A stretch of 64,000 nucleotides of DNA from Malachius bipustulatus (GCA_910589415.1 OU342633.1:37330210-37394209), one strand, 5' to 3'; shown: positions 33,811 to 45,340, counted from the stretch's first letter. Numbers and translations: made by a program. Notes: generated by a model not told the origin, from the sequence alone.

Positions 33811-34770
33811 GTCGTTTGGGGCCTAGTCCCATCATACCCATTACTAGTTGTATAGCTAGTAAACCTCTGTGTAAGGTGGGAATATAGAAAAAGTTGTCCA
33901 AAGTTGATCGAAGCCCAATACCGCATGCACCAGATACAAGTGATATAATTCCAAAAATAAGAATTGTAACGAAAAACTTCAAGACGTTTAATCTTAGATA
34001 TTATTATTGTATGTTGTACATATGTATATGTATTCGTATTCAAGTATATACCATGTTTAATAAAACAATATATGGTCGTGCAAAAAGAAGAGCGCGAGTG
34101 TTACAAATGTTCATATTATTATGCTTTAATAATTATTTCAGCGCAATATTGCAGTTACTTAAACCGCGTTCTCGTCTAATAAACGCACACGAATGAACAG
34201 AGCGAACAGTGAAAAGAACTCAAGTAATGTTGAATATTACCTCAAATGTGAACTTGCATAAATAACACATAAATACTCGCAAGTACTGGTACGGTCGTAC
34301 GTTGTACGTTACTTCAGTATTCAGGCAATTTATTACAAGATTGTTATGTATTTCACCCGAAGTCCTTCCGCAGAGAAGGCACACATGCATTTAATAACAG
34401 TCGACGTCGGTTGGGTGCTCCAGGTTTTAATATTCAGCGGCGCTTATTTATTCACGGCGCCCCATTATCGACGATTATAGTCCGCATATTCGTTAGCACG
34501 TGCTACGAAACTTCTCTCCGCCGACACTCCCTGATTAAATGCTTCGTTCTCAATAAGTTTGGACTTTTTAAAGCCGCTGCAGGGAAAAATTACAGCACCA
34601 GCACCACTGAAAACCTACTTCTGAGAAACTTTTTCTAAACAAAACTTACGGTTAGTAGCAGTAGTTAATTTTAATTTTCCAAGTAGGTACCTTGTGTTGT
34701 TTTTTTCCTAATATCGGTTTGTGCATATATTATTGTAAACCGGTTTAGAGCATTAACTTCCATACAAAAA
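33811..34770. other. No gene recognised
   Basis: Short overlapping frames on both strands (33693-34043 minus, 33894-34196 plus, 34411-34638 plus) show no motif or splice context. Confidence 0.35.
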
Positions 34771-34771
34771 T

Positions 34772-34870
34772 TCCTGGTCACGGCACCATTTTGTAGCGTA
34801 TATTCCTTCTGAGGGCAATTAAACGGGGTAATTTGTTGTTTGCATATTCATTTTTGGTAACTCTGTTTGA
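34772..34870 (-). mobile_element. LTR end with tRNA-His-type primer-binding site, minus orientation
   Basis: TCCTGGTCACGGCACCA (34772-34788) is identical to the 3' end of insect tRNA-His including CCA, so the minus strand carries a matching primer-binding site TGGTGCCGTGACCAGGA. To its right (upstream in the element) is the LTR end GTAGCGTATATTCCTTCTGA then GGGCAATTAAACGGGGTAA and TTTGCATATTC, which recurs at the other sites in this family. Only the LTR terminus and the start of the leader are present. Confidence 0.7.
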
Positions 34871-34969
34871 TTAGAGGTTATGTTATTAATCTAACTAACT
34901 ATATTAAATTTTATGTACTGTATTATTAACCATTAACCAATTATCAATAAATCAATTCTAATTACATCT

Positions 34970-35160
34970 CTGGTGTAGGAAAAATATGCAAAGCACAGAA
35001 AAAATTTACCCCGTCCAAGCAAAAACGCATTGATTTTAAACGTTGAAAAAACTTTCATAAGAAAAATTCCTCGTCCCGGTATCATTTTGTCGCGTATATT
35101 CATCTTTGAGGCAATTGAATGGGGTAAATATCTTGTTTTCATATGTTCCGAACTCGTACA
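34970..35160. mobile_element. Head-to-head LTR ends of the tRNA-His-primed family
   Basis: AGGAAAAATATGCAAAGCAC and AAAATTTACCCCGT (34976-35013) are a plus-oriented LTR end. From 35066 a minus-oriented end follows, with a degenerate primer-binding site (TCCTCGTCCCGGTATCA) and CGCGTATATTCATCTTTGAG then GGCAATTGAATGGGGTAA. The segment TACTGTATTATTAACCAT...CTAATTRCATCTCTRRTGTAGG to the left recurs at 35674. Confidence 0.65.
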
Positions 35161-35671
35161 AGAGTAGTTGGTTACATACAACAAGCATTCAAAACTATAA
35201 GCAAGGACAGCAGAGTTGCGTTACTGTCCCTTCTCCTACCACCCTCACCCCGTTTTCACGAAGAAAAGCTTTTCTACGTTTGGACGTCACACACACTCTT
35301 CTCTACCAGCTTCGAAGAAGTCAAGATCGGTACTATCGGTAGTGAAATCTCGCTCATACATGTCGGTGTCCATTAAGGCCCTTCGTGAATATTACTCAAC
35401 TCAACCTCACACTAAAATCTCTCAACTCTTATCTCATTAACCGGTAATTAAGTGATTCGCCCTTATCGAATGCAGCAGCAGCAAAGCAGCGATTTCAAGC
35501 GACTGGCACCTCTCTCCAAGGTAATTGCATTATTTTATACTGCCTTGCTTTGGTCTCATTCATTATTTCAACCATCAAAACCATACATCATATTTTTCAT
35601 ACATTAGAAACGAAGGTAATTGTAAATTAATTTTTGGTGCCCGTTTCATTGGAGGTTATTAATCGAAATAA

Positions 35672-35850
35672 ATGTACTGTATTATTAACCATCAACCAAT
35701 TATCAATAATTAAATTCTAATTGCATCTCTAATGTAGGAAAAATATGCAAAGCATGCAAGATATTGACCCCGTTTAAGCAAGAAATCCAAAAAATTCCTG
35801 GTCACGGCACCATTTGTTGCGTATATTCCTCTTTAGGGCAATTAAACAAA
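35672..35850. mobile_element. Second head-to-head LTR-end copy with tRNA-His-type primer-binding site
   Basis: It repeats the 34915 segment (TGTACTGTATTATTAACCAT, GTAGGAAAAATATGCAAAGCA, ATTGACCCCGTTTAAGCA), then switches to the minus-oriented end with TCCTGGTCACGGCACCA at 35796-35812 and GCGTATATTCCTCTTTAGGG. The same truncated plus/minus arrangement at two sites about 730 bp apart implies one duplicated the other. Confidence 0.7.
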
Positions 35851-37340
35851 CGTGGTTTATGAGCAATTCGATACCTATTTTTTATTATACATATAATTTT
35901 TTATGGATTTACACAACGAATAATCGGTTGAGTGACGTTATTATTATTAAATACAGTTTTATCTATCGGAGCTCTTCTCTGAGGTACAATAATATGACTG
36001 GAATAAATCTATTAGTTGCATTATTTCTCATTCTCAATAGTAATATGGTGATCAAGTGAGGGGACACCATCATTCTCACCAAATATTTAGAACACAATGA
36101 AATGTATTCATAATAATAATTCATCAACATTGAGACCAGAACAAAGTTTTGAAGACGGTTGGCTTGTGGTAGAGGTTACGATATCGATGTTATTTTTAGA
36201 ACGAGTTCCACTTGTGCGAAGTTTACTAATCCAAACTTAATACGTAGTAATTCAGGACTATATTTTTTATAGTGAAAATTAATATTTATTTAGCATTATG
36301 AAATCAATACTTTTATGAAACCACCCTATGATAAGAGTGAAGGGTTAGTGTCAAATTAAATGTTTTTTTCTCGCTTTGCTAGAGAAAAACTTCAGTATAC
36401 GATCAAATTGTGGACTTATAATACTTACTTACAGGTATAACACATGCATAAAAATTAGTATAATTTTCCAATAAAAATTGACTTACCCTATACAATATTC
36501 AAGGCAATTCAAAAATTTTCAACGGTGTTTGTTCCATTCAATCTGAAACCAAATAATACAACAGTTTATGAAAAAATATTCACGACAAAACGTTATTTAT
36601 AATAATACCAAGGTACTATGTACAATAATATGTAATTATGTAAATTATAATATGCGTAAATTATTCAACACAATAATATGCATTACAAGCTCATTTCCAA
36701 CAAATAGTTTAGTTGACATCCAGCCTTGACGTTATCTCAGTCCAGATTTGCGAAATCACAAGACGATTTTGCGCAAAAATAAATGTAACTAACTATAACC
36801 GCATACATATATGTCATTCTAACACTAACAAAGCATAACTGACCTTGACAATAAATGGTGTGAGAGACCACGAATTGTTTTCGAAATAATTTTAGTACGC
36901 GTTGAACAAGTTGAACGATTAATAGATGAAGTTGGTCAACAAGTTGCCAAGGATGACTAACGACCAAAAATTATGCTCAGGGATTTCTTCTAGTGGAAAA
37001 CCGTCGCGAAAGTTATAAATATAAATTGTATTTTCAGGAGGTGTACGAGTGTGTGTGCCGGTAGACTTCAAGGAGCCCGGCTGAAATGAACACAATACGA
37101 ACCGGGGAAACTGAAAATCACCTCTGTACAGTTTATGTAATGTAATGTTTAGTAATGTATCTCGATGTTTATCAAATAAGAGCTCAAGTTTTAAAACACG
37201 TCATATGAGTGTTGTTAGGCGCACCGATGTATTTATTTTAATCATCCCATCAAAATAAATAATACTTACATAGCAGGTAAATCCTGATACAATTATTGAG
37301 GAACTGGGCTGACCCGGATATTTTTCAACGGTTTAATAAA
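35851..37340. other. No gene recognised
   Basis: AT-rich. A minus frame (36967-36737) and a plus frame (35814-36059) have no motif. The 35161-35671 interval is likewise empty of recognisable features. Confidence 0.35.
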
Positions 37341-37360
37341 ATATTTTTAATAAGAAGAAT

Positions 37361-37500
37361 ATCCTGGTCACGGCACCATTTGTCGCGCTTGTCCCCCCTT
37401 AAGTATATCTTCCCTGTTTGCATATTTTTCATACATTGGAGATTTAATTAAAAATAACCTTTTTTATAACTATCGTCTGTTGAAGGTTATTAACCCAAAT
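37361..37500 (-). mobile_element. LTR end with 18-nt tRNA-His-type primer-binding site, minus orientation
   Basis: ATCCTGGTCACGGCACCA (37361-37378) is the full 18-nt tRNA-His 3' sequence on the plus strand, giving a primer-binding site on the minus strand. The adjoining TTGTCGCGCTTGTCC...TTTGCATATTTTTCATACAT is the family LTR end. It points toward the LINE relic at 37560, and the opposite-facing copy at 39226 lies on that relic's other side. Confidence 0.75.
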
Positions 37501-37559
37501 AACTGTTGTTTTCCTTCAAGAGCCGCCTGATTCAAGATCGCGGAAAGAAACCTCAGCCT

Positions 37560-39140
37560 CATGGGCTTATTGTGCTTACCCCATTTTGCTTCATGTCACC
37601 CATTCTGTCAGTCTTGTCCCCTAATTTGTACAACCCCATCACTGGATGAGTGTCATATTCTCCCGGAATAATTTTTGGCTGTCCGTATATTTCCTGTCTT
37701 CTGTGGTCCAGATTTTCGAATTCGCACAGAACATGTTTAGCCGTCTCTTTTTCTTGTGCCTTGCTGCATTCTGCGCAGTTTTCTCCGCTGATGCATTCTC
37801 CATCGTACAGTGCTGTTTTGTGCTTTATAGGGCAACGTGTCCCATCAGTAATCCCACTGTGATACGCAACTAATTCCTGCTAAGTGATAATGGTTCTTCA
37901 GTTATCTTTTTTTTTTGGTCTCTTTATTAAGGCTTTCCCAAAGTATTGATGGTTGGTCCTTTTATTCCAATATTTTTTATGTTTTTCTAAGCTAATTATG
38001 TTCAACTACTTGGTCCCTTTTTTGTACTCCCAGGGCCAGTTCTGGGCCAACATATACCGCCAAGGATCCACTTGGTTGGCATTTTCATTGCCGATTCAAC
38101 CATATCCCGGCACCCACATCAAGGTTACTTTGTTGTATTCTGTCAGGCTTACGAGGTTTTCACGGAAGTCCCATTGTAGTCTGGACCTTATCTTGGGACT
38201 TTTTATAGCCCTTCATCCCTTCCGATCCATGATTCTTACCTCAATGTTATTTTGAAATGTGAATTGTGGAGTTGTGTGGTGTGTTTGCATCTAGCAGGTC
38301 CACTACCACATGGCTTTTTATTTTATTATGTCCAAGCTTCGCGTCCTTGCATGCCGCTTGGTTCTTCTTGCAGCATTGCAGCCTTCTTGTGCCATTCTTG
38401 CCTCTTCCAGTATTAAGTCCAGTATCATTAGATGAAGTGGACGGAGGTCTAGAAGGACTTCCATTGCTACAGTTGGAGTTGTTTTCATTGCCCCCGTTAT
38501 TTCAAGGCATGCAAGTCTCTTTGCACCTTGCCAAGCTTGTTGATCACGGTGATTTGTTGCATCTTTGTCCACCATACAGAAGATGTTATTAGCAGTTAAA
38601 GTCTTCAGCAAAAAGGACATGAGACTTATTGGTGTTAGAGATTTTGTCACTTGTGTGGTCCTTTCTGCAACATAATTGAAAAAATGTCATCCGTACCTGG
38701 CGATTTATAAGGTTCAAAGGAGTTAATCGCCCATTTGATTTTGTTCTCGTCCACCGATTTCGCAACCTGCCAGCTTTCCTTGTTCATCCTCTTTGAGGCT
38801 CTCAGTTCTGTAGTATTGTGGATTTGGCAGTATTGCGAACTGCATTTAGGCAGTAAAAATTAACCCTGAGTAGTAGTAAGTCTTTCTGTATATTTGCCAC
38901 TCTTTGTCTTCAGGGTGCGAATGGAGCACTGAGGTTGTTTCAAGAGTATTTTATAGAGCCTATGAAGTGCTTTCTTCACGAATCTCTTCTTGCTTTATTC
39001 AGTGCTTTGTTGTATTATGCGAGAGTCTTCCTATATATGTACTTGTTTGTTTCCTTCGCGTTGTTGAAGAATATCCTAACTTGTCCCCTGTATGCAGCTA
39101 GGTTCTCGTTCCACCAGGGCACGTCCGTGTTGGGATCTTT
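37560..39140 (-). pseudogene. LINE (R1/Jockey-type with RNase H region) polyprotein relic
   Basis: Minus-strand translation gives LINE pol segments in order. At 39130-39000: VPWWNENLAAYRGQVRIFF (endonuclease-RT linker). At about 38750-38690: KIKWAINSFEPYKSPGTDDI (start of RT, normally SPGPDGI). At about 38640-38590: PISLMSFLLKTL. At about 38540-38430: QQAWQGAKRLACLEITGAMK then TTPTVAMEVLLDLRPLHL (RT thumb/connection). At about 37840-37640: NCAECSKAQEKETAKHVLCE (C-terminal CCHC knuckle), ending ...STISP and a stop. Stops and frameshifts occur, and joining PISLMSFLLKTL almost directly to the connection removes the catalytic YADD core. The copy is defective. The longest intact piece is the 110-codon frame 38650-38318. 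Confidence 0.8.
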
Positions 39141-39144
39141 AACA

Positions 39145-39250
39145 TCTTTACTTTAACAAAAATATGCAAAACAAAAGGTATTTAGTCCCGTTCAATTGCC
39201 TTAAGGAGGAATAAAGGCGATAAAATGGTGCCGTGACTAGGATTTCATTC
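39145..39250 (+). mobile_element. LTR end with tRNA-His-type primer-binding site, plus orientation
   Basis: AAAAATATGCAAAACAAAAG...TTCAATTGCCTTAAGGAGGA then ATAAAGGCGATAAAA is the plus-oriented LTR end. It is followed by TGGTGCCGTGACTAGGAT (39226-39243), one mismatch from the tRNA-His complement. It faces away from the minus-oriented copy at 37361, so the two bracket the LINE relic as inverted ends. Confidence 0.7.
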
Positions 39251-40339
39251 GTGTGAAAATGAAAATATATTTTCAACAATAATTAGAGTTAAGGTTTTTC
39301 GATGAGTTTATCTCAACCTCAACACAAAAGAAAATAAAAAGATTTCAAAATATTATAAAGTTGCAAATTCTCAGAAAAGTTGTATATTCTTATGGTTCGC
39401 TAATAGATATCTAGAAACTGCATCTTTAGTTTTATTCTCATAAGTAAACATAAATTCATATTACAAACCAACCAATTCTGTAAAAATATGATCAATATAT
39501 TGTAGATAAACATTTACGATATCGTTCCTTGCTCTTTTGATTACTACAGCAGCAGTCGGAGGATTATCTTGATCTGTGTAATACGAATACGAAGGTTGGT
39601 TGACCTTTGATATCGATTGCGTCGTATACCGCAAACGAACGAGCTTCACACAAATTGGTCCCGTCGTCTACCAAACCAGGCTAAAATTTCAAGTTCATAA
39701 AAATGCAACATTAGCTGCGCTATCGTCGGCAGACGAAAAGGAGGATAATGGTATTCACTATGTAATTATGTACATTCCGCTATGACACAGTGAATACGGT
39801 GGAATCACAATAGGGTATTTTAATGCAACGCGCAACGAGTTGGTTTAGTCAAGTTTATTCGTTTTGCGCAATAAATAGATGTGACAGTTTTATTTGATTC
39901 AATGATGGATGGATTGATATTATGGTGTTTGCTTGAATTGTGCACCAGGAAACGTTCAATTAGATGCCATAATACACGAATGGATTCACAAGCGTCAAGC
40001 AAGTACTTAAAATACTCCAAGCCAACTTTAAATTTATCCAGATTTCTCAGCTTCTACTTATCCTCGATCCTTAGTTGTTAATATTCAACAATAATAATTA
40101 CCTACTGCAATATCTAATCATGATGGTGATTAATAATAATAATAATTATCCAAGGTCTTTTATTGCAAACGCAGAATAATCGGTTGTCGCAAACTCACAA
40201 ACTAGCAAGATTCGCAACGCAAACCAAGCATTATTTTTTAATCTGCAACCTTGCACATTGTTGAATGGAATTTAGTATTTATTTAGGCATCTTAATTAAT
40301 TATCCTTCTTGGAGAAGTAAAATTTCGCAGTAATTTTAC
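39251..40339. other. No gene recognised
   Basis: Mirror-image short frames on both strands at 39820-40081 carry no motif. AT-rich elsewhere. Confidence 0.35.
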
Positions 40340-40699
40340 AGGGGGACAAGCGAAAATACGACAATCTTAATCCTTGCCTTTCAATTCGGGCTCCATTACA
40401 ACTCCAACTCCACTCTAATACCGCTTGGAGCTCAACTCTATGAGCCTGTCTCACCTTAGCTGGCTTGTGTATCGTGAAGGGCTTTCTCGAAGTCTCGACC
40501 GTGTAGCCAGTCGCTAATTGGAAGTATTGGAACCTATCACCAGCTTCAATAGAAGCTAGAAAGTCTCACTAAAGTTGAATATCAGGCTCTCATTTTTCAT
40601 TAATCCATATTGGAAATTCGTCTAAACGAGTAAAAAGGTTAGGGGCCTTCGAGGTAGCCTTGTGATTCCGAGTGTAAAAGTTGGCGCCCAACGTGGGGC
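40340..40699 (+). mobile_element. LTR 3' end plus tRNA-Lys-type primer-binding site
   Basis: TGGCGCCCAACGTGGGGC at 40682-40699 is a classic primer-binding site complementary to the tRNA-Lys(1,2) 3' end, known from several retroviruses and retrotransposons. The upstream CTCGAAGTCTCGACCGTGTA...TTCCGAGTGTAAAAG would be the R/U5 part of the LTR. The LTR start is not resolved. Downstream (40700-41140) no gag was found, only an 82-codon frame without motifs, so this is a truncated or solo 5' end. Confidence 0.65.
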
Positions 40700-41204
40700 T
40701 CGACTAAATTATTTAATTATTCGTCAATTATTATAAGTTTCCAAGTAAATGTAATTAATAATAATTATCAATAATCTTTCATTTATTCTTTATGTACCTA
40801 TACAACATAAACATGCACTCACATTTTCATGTATTCATGGTCTTGTGTAAATAAATTTATTTTTGTGAAATTATAAATTATTAATTATTTATGTTAAAAA
40901 TTACTTGTTTTGCTTGCTCAATTTGCATTTTGGGAAAGAGAGGCATAGCTAGGCAAAGAAGCTTAGTCATTATAGTTACGTCATCAAGGAAATGTGGAGA
41001 GGTTATAATAAAGGATCCAAGTTTTATTGATGTCAACAATAACAACCTGAATTTTCTGCACCATATAGCTACGAGAAGAGATAAGAATCATAATATGAGA
41101 TTAATTATTATGATACTATACTACCTTATACATTATTGACTTTATTGATATCAGTTATGATATTGCAACAGTTTCAATCATACAAGTGATAATCAAATTT
41201 GAAT

Positions 41205-42089
41205 AAGGTATACATCCAGGTACATGAAGTTGGCTGAAAAAATTCGGACTAGGTAGTAAAACCTTATAATCGATTATTTTTACCACCGTTATTTTTTTAT
41301 GTAATTTTTTTCTGGCCAACTTCACAGCCCTGAAAAAAGCGGACCGGTTTGTAAAACGTACTATTTTGTACACACTTATTTTGTTTTACCACCTAGGTAG
41401 AAAAAAAAAGGTATGGAATAAATAATTTTTACCATAGCCGAATACCTATGTAGTAACTCGGGCCAAGTTCAAGTGGGTGGTAAACCAAAACGGTGACTAT
41501 ACTGTGGTTAACAACAAAAACCTTTTACCGATTTGTACTAACCGACAAAAGATTTTACCAACTCTTAGTATTCACCCCCTTCTTTGGCCGTTATGTGCTT
41601 TATGAAATTCGGGTCAACTTCACAAGTGTGGAAGTTTTTTCCCAGGTGATTTAAAATGTTTTACCCTCGGTTTTACCACTTTGTAACAACCCGAGAAAAG
41701 GTTTTTCCACCCTTTGGGGTGGTAATTCGGGCCAACTTCAAAAGGGCGTAAACACCGACAGGGTAATTTGCAAGTGATTTAAGGGGTAACTCCAAAACTA
41801 AGGAGTGGTAACATCTTTTGTCGGGTACAACAAAGTGGTACAACGTTTTCATAAAACAATATTAGTTGATGGTAAAGCGTGGTCTAACGATGGACAATCG
41901 AATGGTAAGGGTACGTTCTATACCACCCGGTCTACGTTTTTCTTCGGGCTTGTAAAGTTGTCCCGCAAATCAAAAAAAAAAATACATAAAAAACTAAAAG
42001 TGGTAAAACGTGGCCCTACGTTGAACAATCGATTATGACGTTTTACCACCCAGGCCGACTTTTTTCGGGTCAACTTCACCTATACCTGT
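41205..42089. mobile_element. TIR element with internal GGGCCAACTTCA repeats
   Basis: The left end TACATCCAGGTACATGAAGT, then TGGCTGAAAAAATTCGG...TATAATCGATTATT, is opposed by the right end CAATCGATTATGACGTTTTA...GTCAACTTCACCTATACCTG then TCTGTA. Internal variants of TCGGGYCAACTTCA (at about 41460, 41605, 41727 and 42067) and of GGTAAAACCTT/TGGTAAAACGT recur in both orientations. No transposase motif. Length is about 885 bp. Confidence 0.75.
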
Positions 42090-42379
42090 CTGTACACACC
42101 GCAGTAAAGAATGTTCTCTCCGAGGTTCTCTTTCCTACTTATATCGTTTATAAGAAAATAAGTTTAAGTGTGTAACGTTAGGCTAGAATGGCGCACCGCC
42201 AAAACGCCGAAAACCCCAAAAAAGACGTTAAAGCACGATGAATACAATAATTAATTTACGAGGAACAAGCTCCCATAAAAAGTTAAAAGTTCGACGAAAA
42301 CCCGCAGGAAGAAGATCCGTTCAGAATCTGTTCCATTATGCAACATTAGCGTGCAGATCTGTATGTAATAATCCTGTCC

Positions 42380-42470
42380 CAGGATTCGGCCATCTTCCTA
42401 TAAATATAGGTCATCCTGTCTGAAGACCTGAATCGACAGGAGCGATCCATCCCCTCCTGGGTGAAAAACT
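42380..42470 (+). promoter_or_regulatory. TATA-type core promoter, probably of an LTR
   Basis: CCTATAAATATAGGTCATCC at 42395 is a strong TATA box. About 30 bp downstream lies CTGTCTGAAGACCTG. The following 42430-42640 is compact, GC-richer and LTR-like, but no LTR ends were established. The 61-codon frame 42238-42423 upstream has no motif. Confidence 0.35.
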
Positions 42471-42664
42471 GATCCTCCGGGAGTATTGTAAAAAGACACG
42501 TCTTGTCTAATAGGTTCTAGAAGATGACTCGACAGCGCTCCTAAAAAACTCCTTGTCTAGTATTCTGAACTGACACGGTTCCTGAACTTCTCCACGGAAT
42601 TATAAGGCATCGACGGTGGGGACAGAAGGAAAAAATAAATACATGGTTGGTTATAATAATTGTT

Positions 42665-42775
42665 ACGGGTCTCACATTTATAAAATCGAATTTAAAGTCT
42701 GCAAATGTCTTTATTCTCTAACACAAATCTAAATCTAAATAATCAGCTATCCTCTTGTTTCCACACTCTTGTTTA
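42665..42775 (-). mobile_element. LTR end related to 5431-5763
   Basis: TGTTACGGGTCTCACATTTA, AAAGTCTGCAAATGTCTTTATT and TCAGCTATCCTCTTGT match the first ~120 bp of the LTR at 5431, including the minus-strand AATAAAGACATTTGCAGAC polyadenylation signal. The U3 part is missing. Confidence 0.7.
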
Positions 42776-44504
42776 CTGTTACTAAACGTCCTTTCGATGC
42801 ATTTTACGGGTCGCAGTAAAACAAAGAGTCGTGGACATGGACGAATGATTTGGTTTATGCCAGCGACAGAGTCACTAAGGCGAAAATATTTACGACTGTG
42901 GTTAGCTTTTGCGCTGAAGATTTATCAACCTGTGAAAGTTTCTGTTAACAGAAAGATTAATAATCTGAAATATAAAATAATATCCAGAAATGTTGATGGA
43001 TCTTTCTGCCACTGTCATGTCTATGTCTATCACACTCTCTCACACATTAATTTTTGCAATATGATTAAATAAGCAATATGAAATAAAATATTCGAAGAAG
43101 AGCGTCTCTTTTGAGCTGTTTTCATCACTCATAAATTGTGACAAATACTTAATATATTCGTGCAGGTTTTAACCCTGACCTACATAGCTGGTTTAATAAA
43201 TTTAAAAATACCCACCTCGATATTGCTTAGAATTTACATGCGAATGGATAGGGAGATAGAATCTGATTACAAATATATAAAAGGCAATCTGGATGAAAAG
43301 ACCTCATCATGGAATGAACTGTCGGCAATAAACCATGTTCAACCTAATTTCTGTTTTATAAATATCAACAAAACTTAGACAAACATTACAAATCAACCTT
43401 ACTTCGCTTTAAATCCGATAAGAAAACGCTGAATATATTCTTGAACAAGCGATAAAAATGTTCAACCGCCGCGAAGGCGAAACGAAGGCGCTATTTTCTC
43501 TACGATTTTATTTGAAAAAGATCATACAACTTTAAAAATATTATATCGAGTGTTCATTAATTAACACATCATAAATGTACCGTGGAGGTCAGAACGTATA
43601 TGTTATAGTCGTAAATAGTGTTTCTCGCCATGTCTATCTCAAAGTAACAGTTATTTTAGAACGGTCGTTACTTCCTAATTCGGTTCTCCCATCTCTAGTC
43701 CCAGGTAAATTAAATGGATGAAATGCAAACAATATGACATTTGGCATTGTTGATTTTTGAAGGCCGTCCTTTTTCAAAGGAAATGTTGATAAATATAATC
43801 AAGAAGATTAATTCTCACTCGACAAAGACAATAATTACCCGAAGTTTCGTTATTTATTTATATTGTTCAAGTTAATTAAAGGCGCTCACGTAAGAACAAA
43901 AAACTGTTATAGTTGAAAGTTATTTTCGGAATGGGAGTTCTCGTGATTTTTCGTTAATTATTTCACATGCTGAGCTGTGATTGACTTCCATGAGTGAATG
44001 TGCGTCTATTATCACACGGCATGAGGAATATACGTCATTGTTAAACTAAAGGCATCAATATAATGAACGTTTTATTCAATAATCGAAAAGAAATCAATTT
44101 AAAAAGTGCATTTTTTTGATAAGCGGCTATACATCTCAAAAGTATATTTATCTAACACCTTTAAATTTTAAAAGGAGCATGATCGACTGCCCGAGCTCGA
44201 GTTGATTTTAAATTCATAGGACTTCCTTTATTTTACGAACTTTCTTCGGATATGCTTACCGGTGAAAGGGAGAGTTTCATTACGGTGTCAAATTACTCAA
44301 GGAATTGCAACCATGCCATCTTGATTACTTATACGTCGTCAACTTTGAATTGAAACCCGTGAAATCTTAATTTATTATAACGTATTGTTGTCATAAAAGG
44401 GACTTAATTAATCATTGATTAATTTCACTTGGTAATAGGACTAATAGGTATGTTCTTCGACGAGTTTATGTATTGTTAACACTGAATTTGGATAATCATT
44501 TCAG
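42776..44504. other. No gene recognised
   Basis: AT-rich, unique-looking. A 105-codon plus frame (42755-43072) and a 72-codon plus frame (43160-43378) have no domain. The first begins with a MFPHSCLLLLNVLSMHF hydrophobic stretch, but it overlaps the LTR end and has no splice or promoter support. Confidence 0.35.
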
Positions 44505-44656
44505 GTTCGAGTTATCTGGAAATGCACCGAGTGGCAGGGAGTTTCCAAAGTCTGGCGACTCTCGGTGATAAGGATACGATCAAAGCGGTCTATTCTGGAC
44601 ATTCGAAGTTGAACGACATATTGACGGGCTGCCTCCGTTTGAAGCGTCGCTCTTGA
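44505..44656 (+). CDS. Candidate terminal coding exon, unidentified protein
   Basis: A 3' splice acceptor (GATAATCATTTCAG at 44491-44504) is followed by a frame entered after two bases: SSYLEMHRVAGSFQSLAT then LGDKDTIKAVYSGHSKLND and ILTGCLRLKRRS, stopping at TGA 44654-44656. The residue composition is protein-like and the segment is not repeated elsewhere in the window. An antisense frame (44698-44501) is also open, so the sense assignment is not certain. I do not recognise the protein and no upstream exon was found. Confidence 0.3.
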
Positions 44657-44737
44657 TAGCTGGACCGGCGAGCTGGGGAATGATAGAAGAAAGCTCACAC
44701 ATGAACAGAATCCGAATCCATTGACACTGAAGCACCT

Positions 44738-44832
44738 ACTTATAAAAAGGGTGAAAGATCGGCCACGGCTCGTCGACTTGATAACATGGACAATGTTTCT
44801 AATGAAATTGGCGACTGGAGTTACCTATATGA
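44738..44832 (+). CDS. Candidate promoter and short first coding exon
   Basis: CTTATAAAAAGGG at 44738 is a TATA box. The ATG at 44785 (context AACATGG, good for insects) opens MDNVSNEIGDWSYLYE, reaching a possible donor GAA|GTGAGTG near 44833. If not spliced there the frame ends after about 30 codons. The short TATA-to-ATG distance would give a very short 5' UTR. It could also be the promoter of an LTR fragment. No homology is recognised. Confidence 0.25.
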
Positions 44833-45048
44833 AGTGAGTGGCTCTGTTTTATTCTACAGAGGCAGGAGGCAGAGCTGAATCAACCACCCCAGACAGCCCC
44901 AGACATGAGAAACTGAAAAGTTCAAATATTACGTTTTGGAAACAGTCTCTTTGGTAAACTTTGCTGGATAATTTAAGCGAGAACGACGAATGGTTTTCTA
45001 ACGTTTAGAGGAAAGTTCTCGGCCATTAAAGGAAAAGTTCGAGTCAGG

Positions 45049-45340
45049 ATGTCTAGAAATTAATCCTGGTTGAGATTTTCCAGAAATAGAACATTTGACT
45101 CCAGAACTAATTCCGGAGTAAGTTAATCCTCGAAGCCATTCTAGAAAGTCACCCAGGGTGTATATGTATAATCCGAGATAGGATCGGTGCTAGTACAGTT
45201 CAGTGTAGACTGCGAATAAGGAAGCGATTGAAGGAAGCGATACTAAGTAGTGAGCGATACTAAACAGTACTAAATAATAAGGCGAAAGTAGTGTTGTAAA
45301 CAGTGTGTGATATTAACGGTAACAGTATCAGGATATTATA
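45049..45340 (+). mobile_element. LTR-like fragment, same family as 22690-23020
   Basis: It repeats CAGGATGTCTAGAAATTAAT through CATTCTAGAAAGTCACCCAG, then GGGTGTATATGTATAATCCG (TATA-like), AGGATCGGTGCTAGTACAG and TTCAGTG (initiator-like). The two copies are clearly homologous over about 150 bp and diverge downstream of the start region. Confidence 0.6.

Noticed and set aside
37646..39156. Several plus-strand frames (60-108 codons) with hydrophobic stretches
   Set aside because: Antisense shadows of the minus-strand LINE relic.
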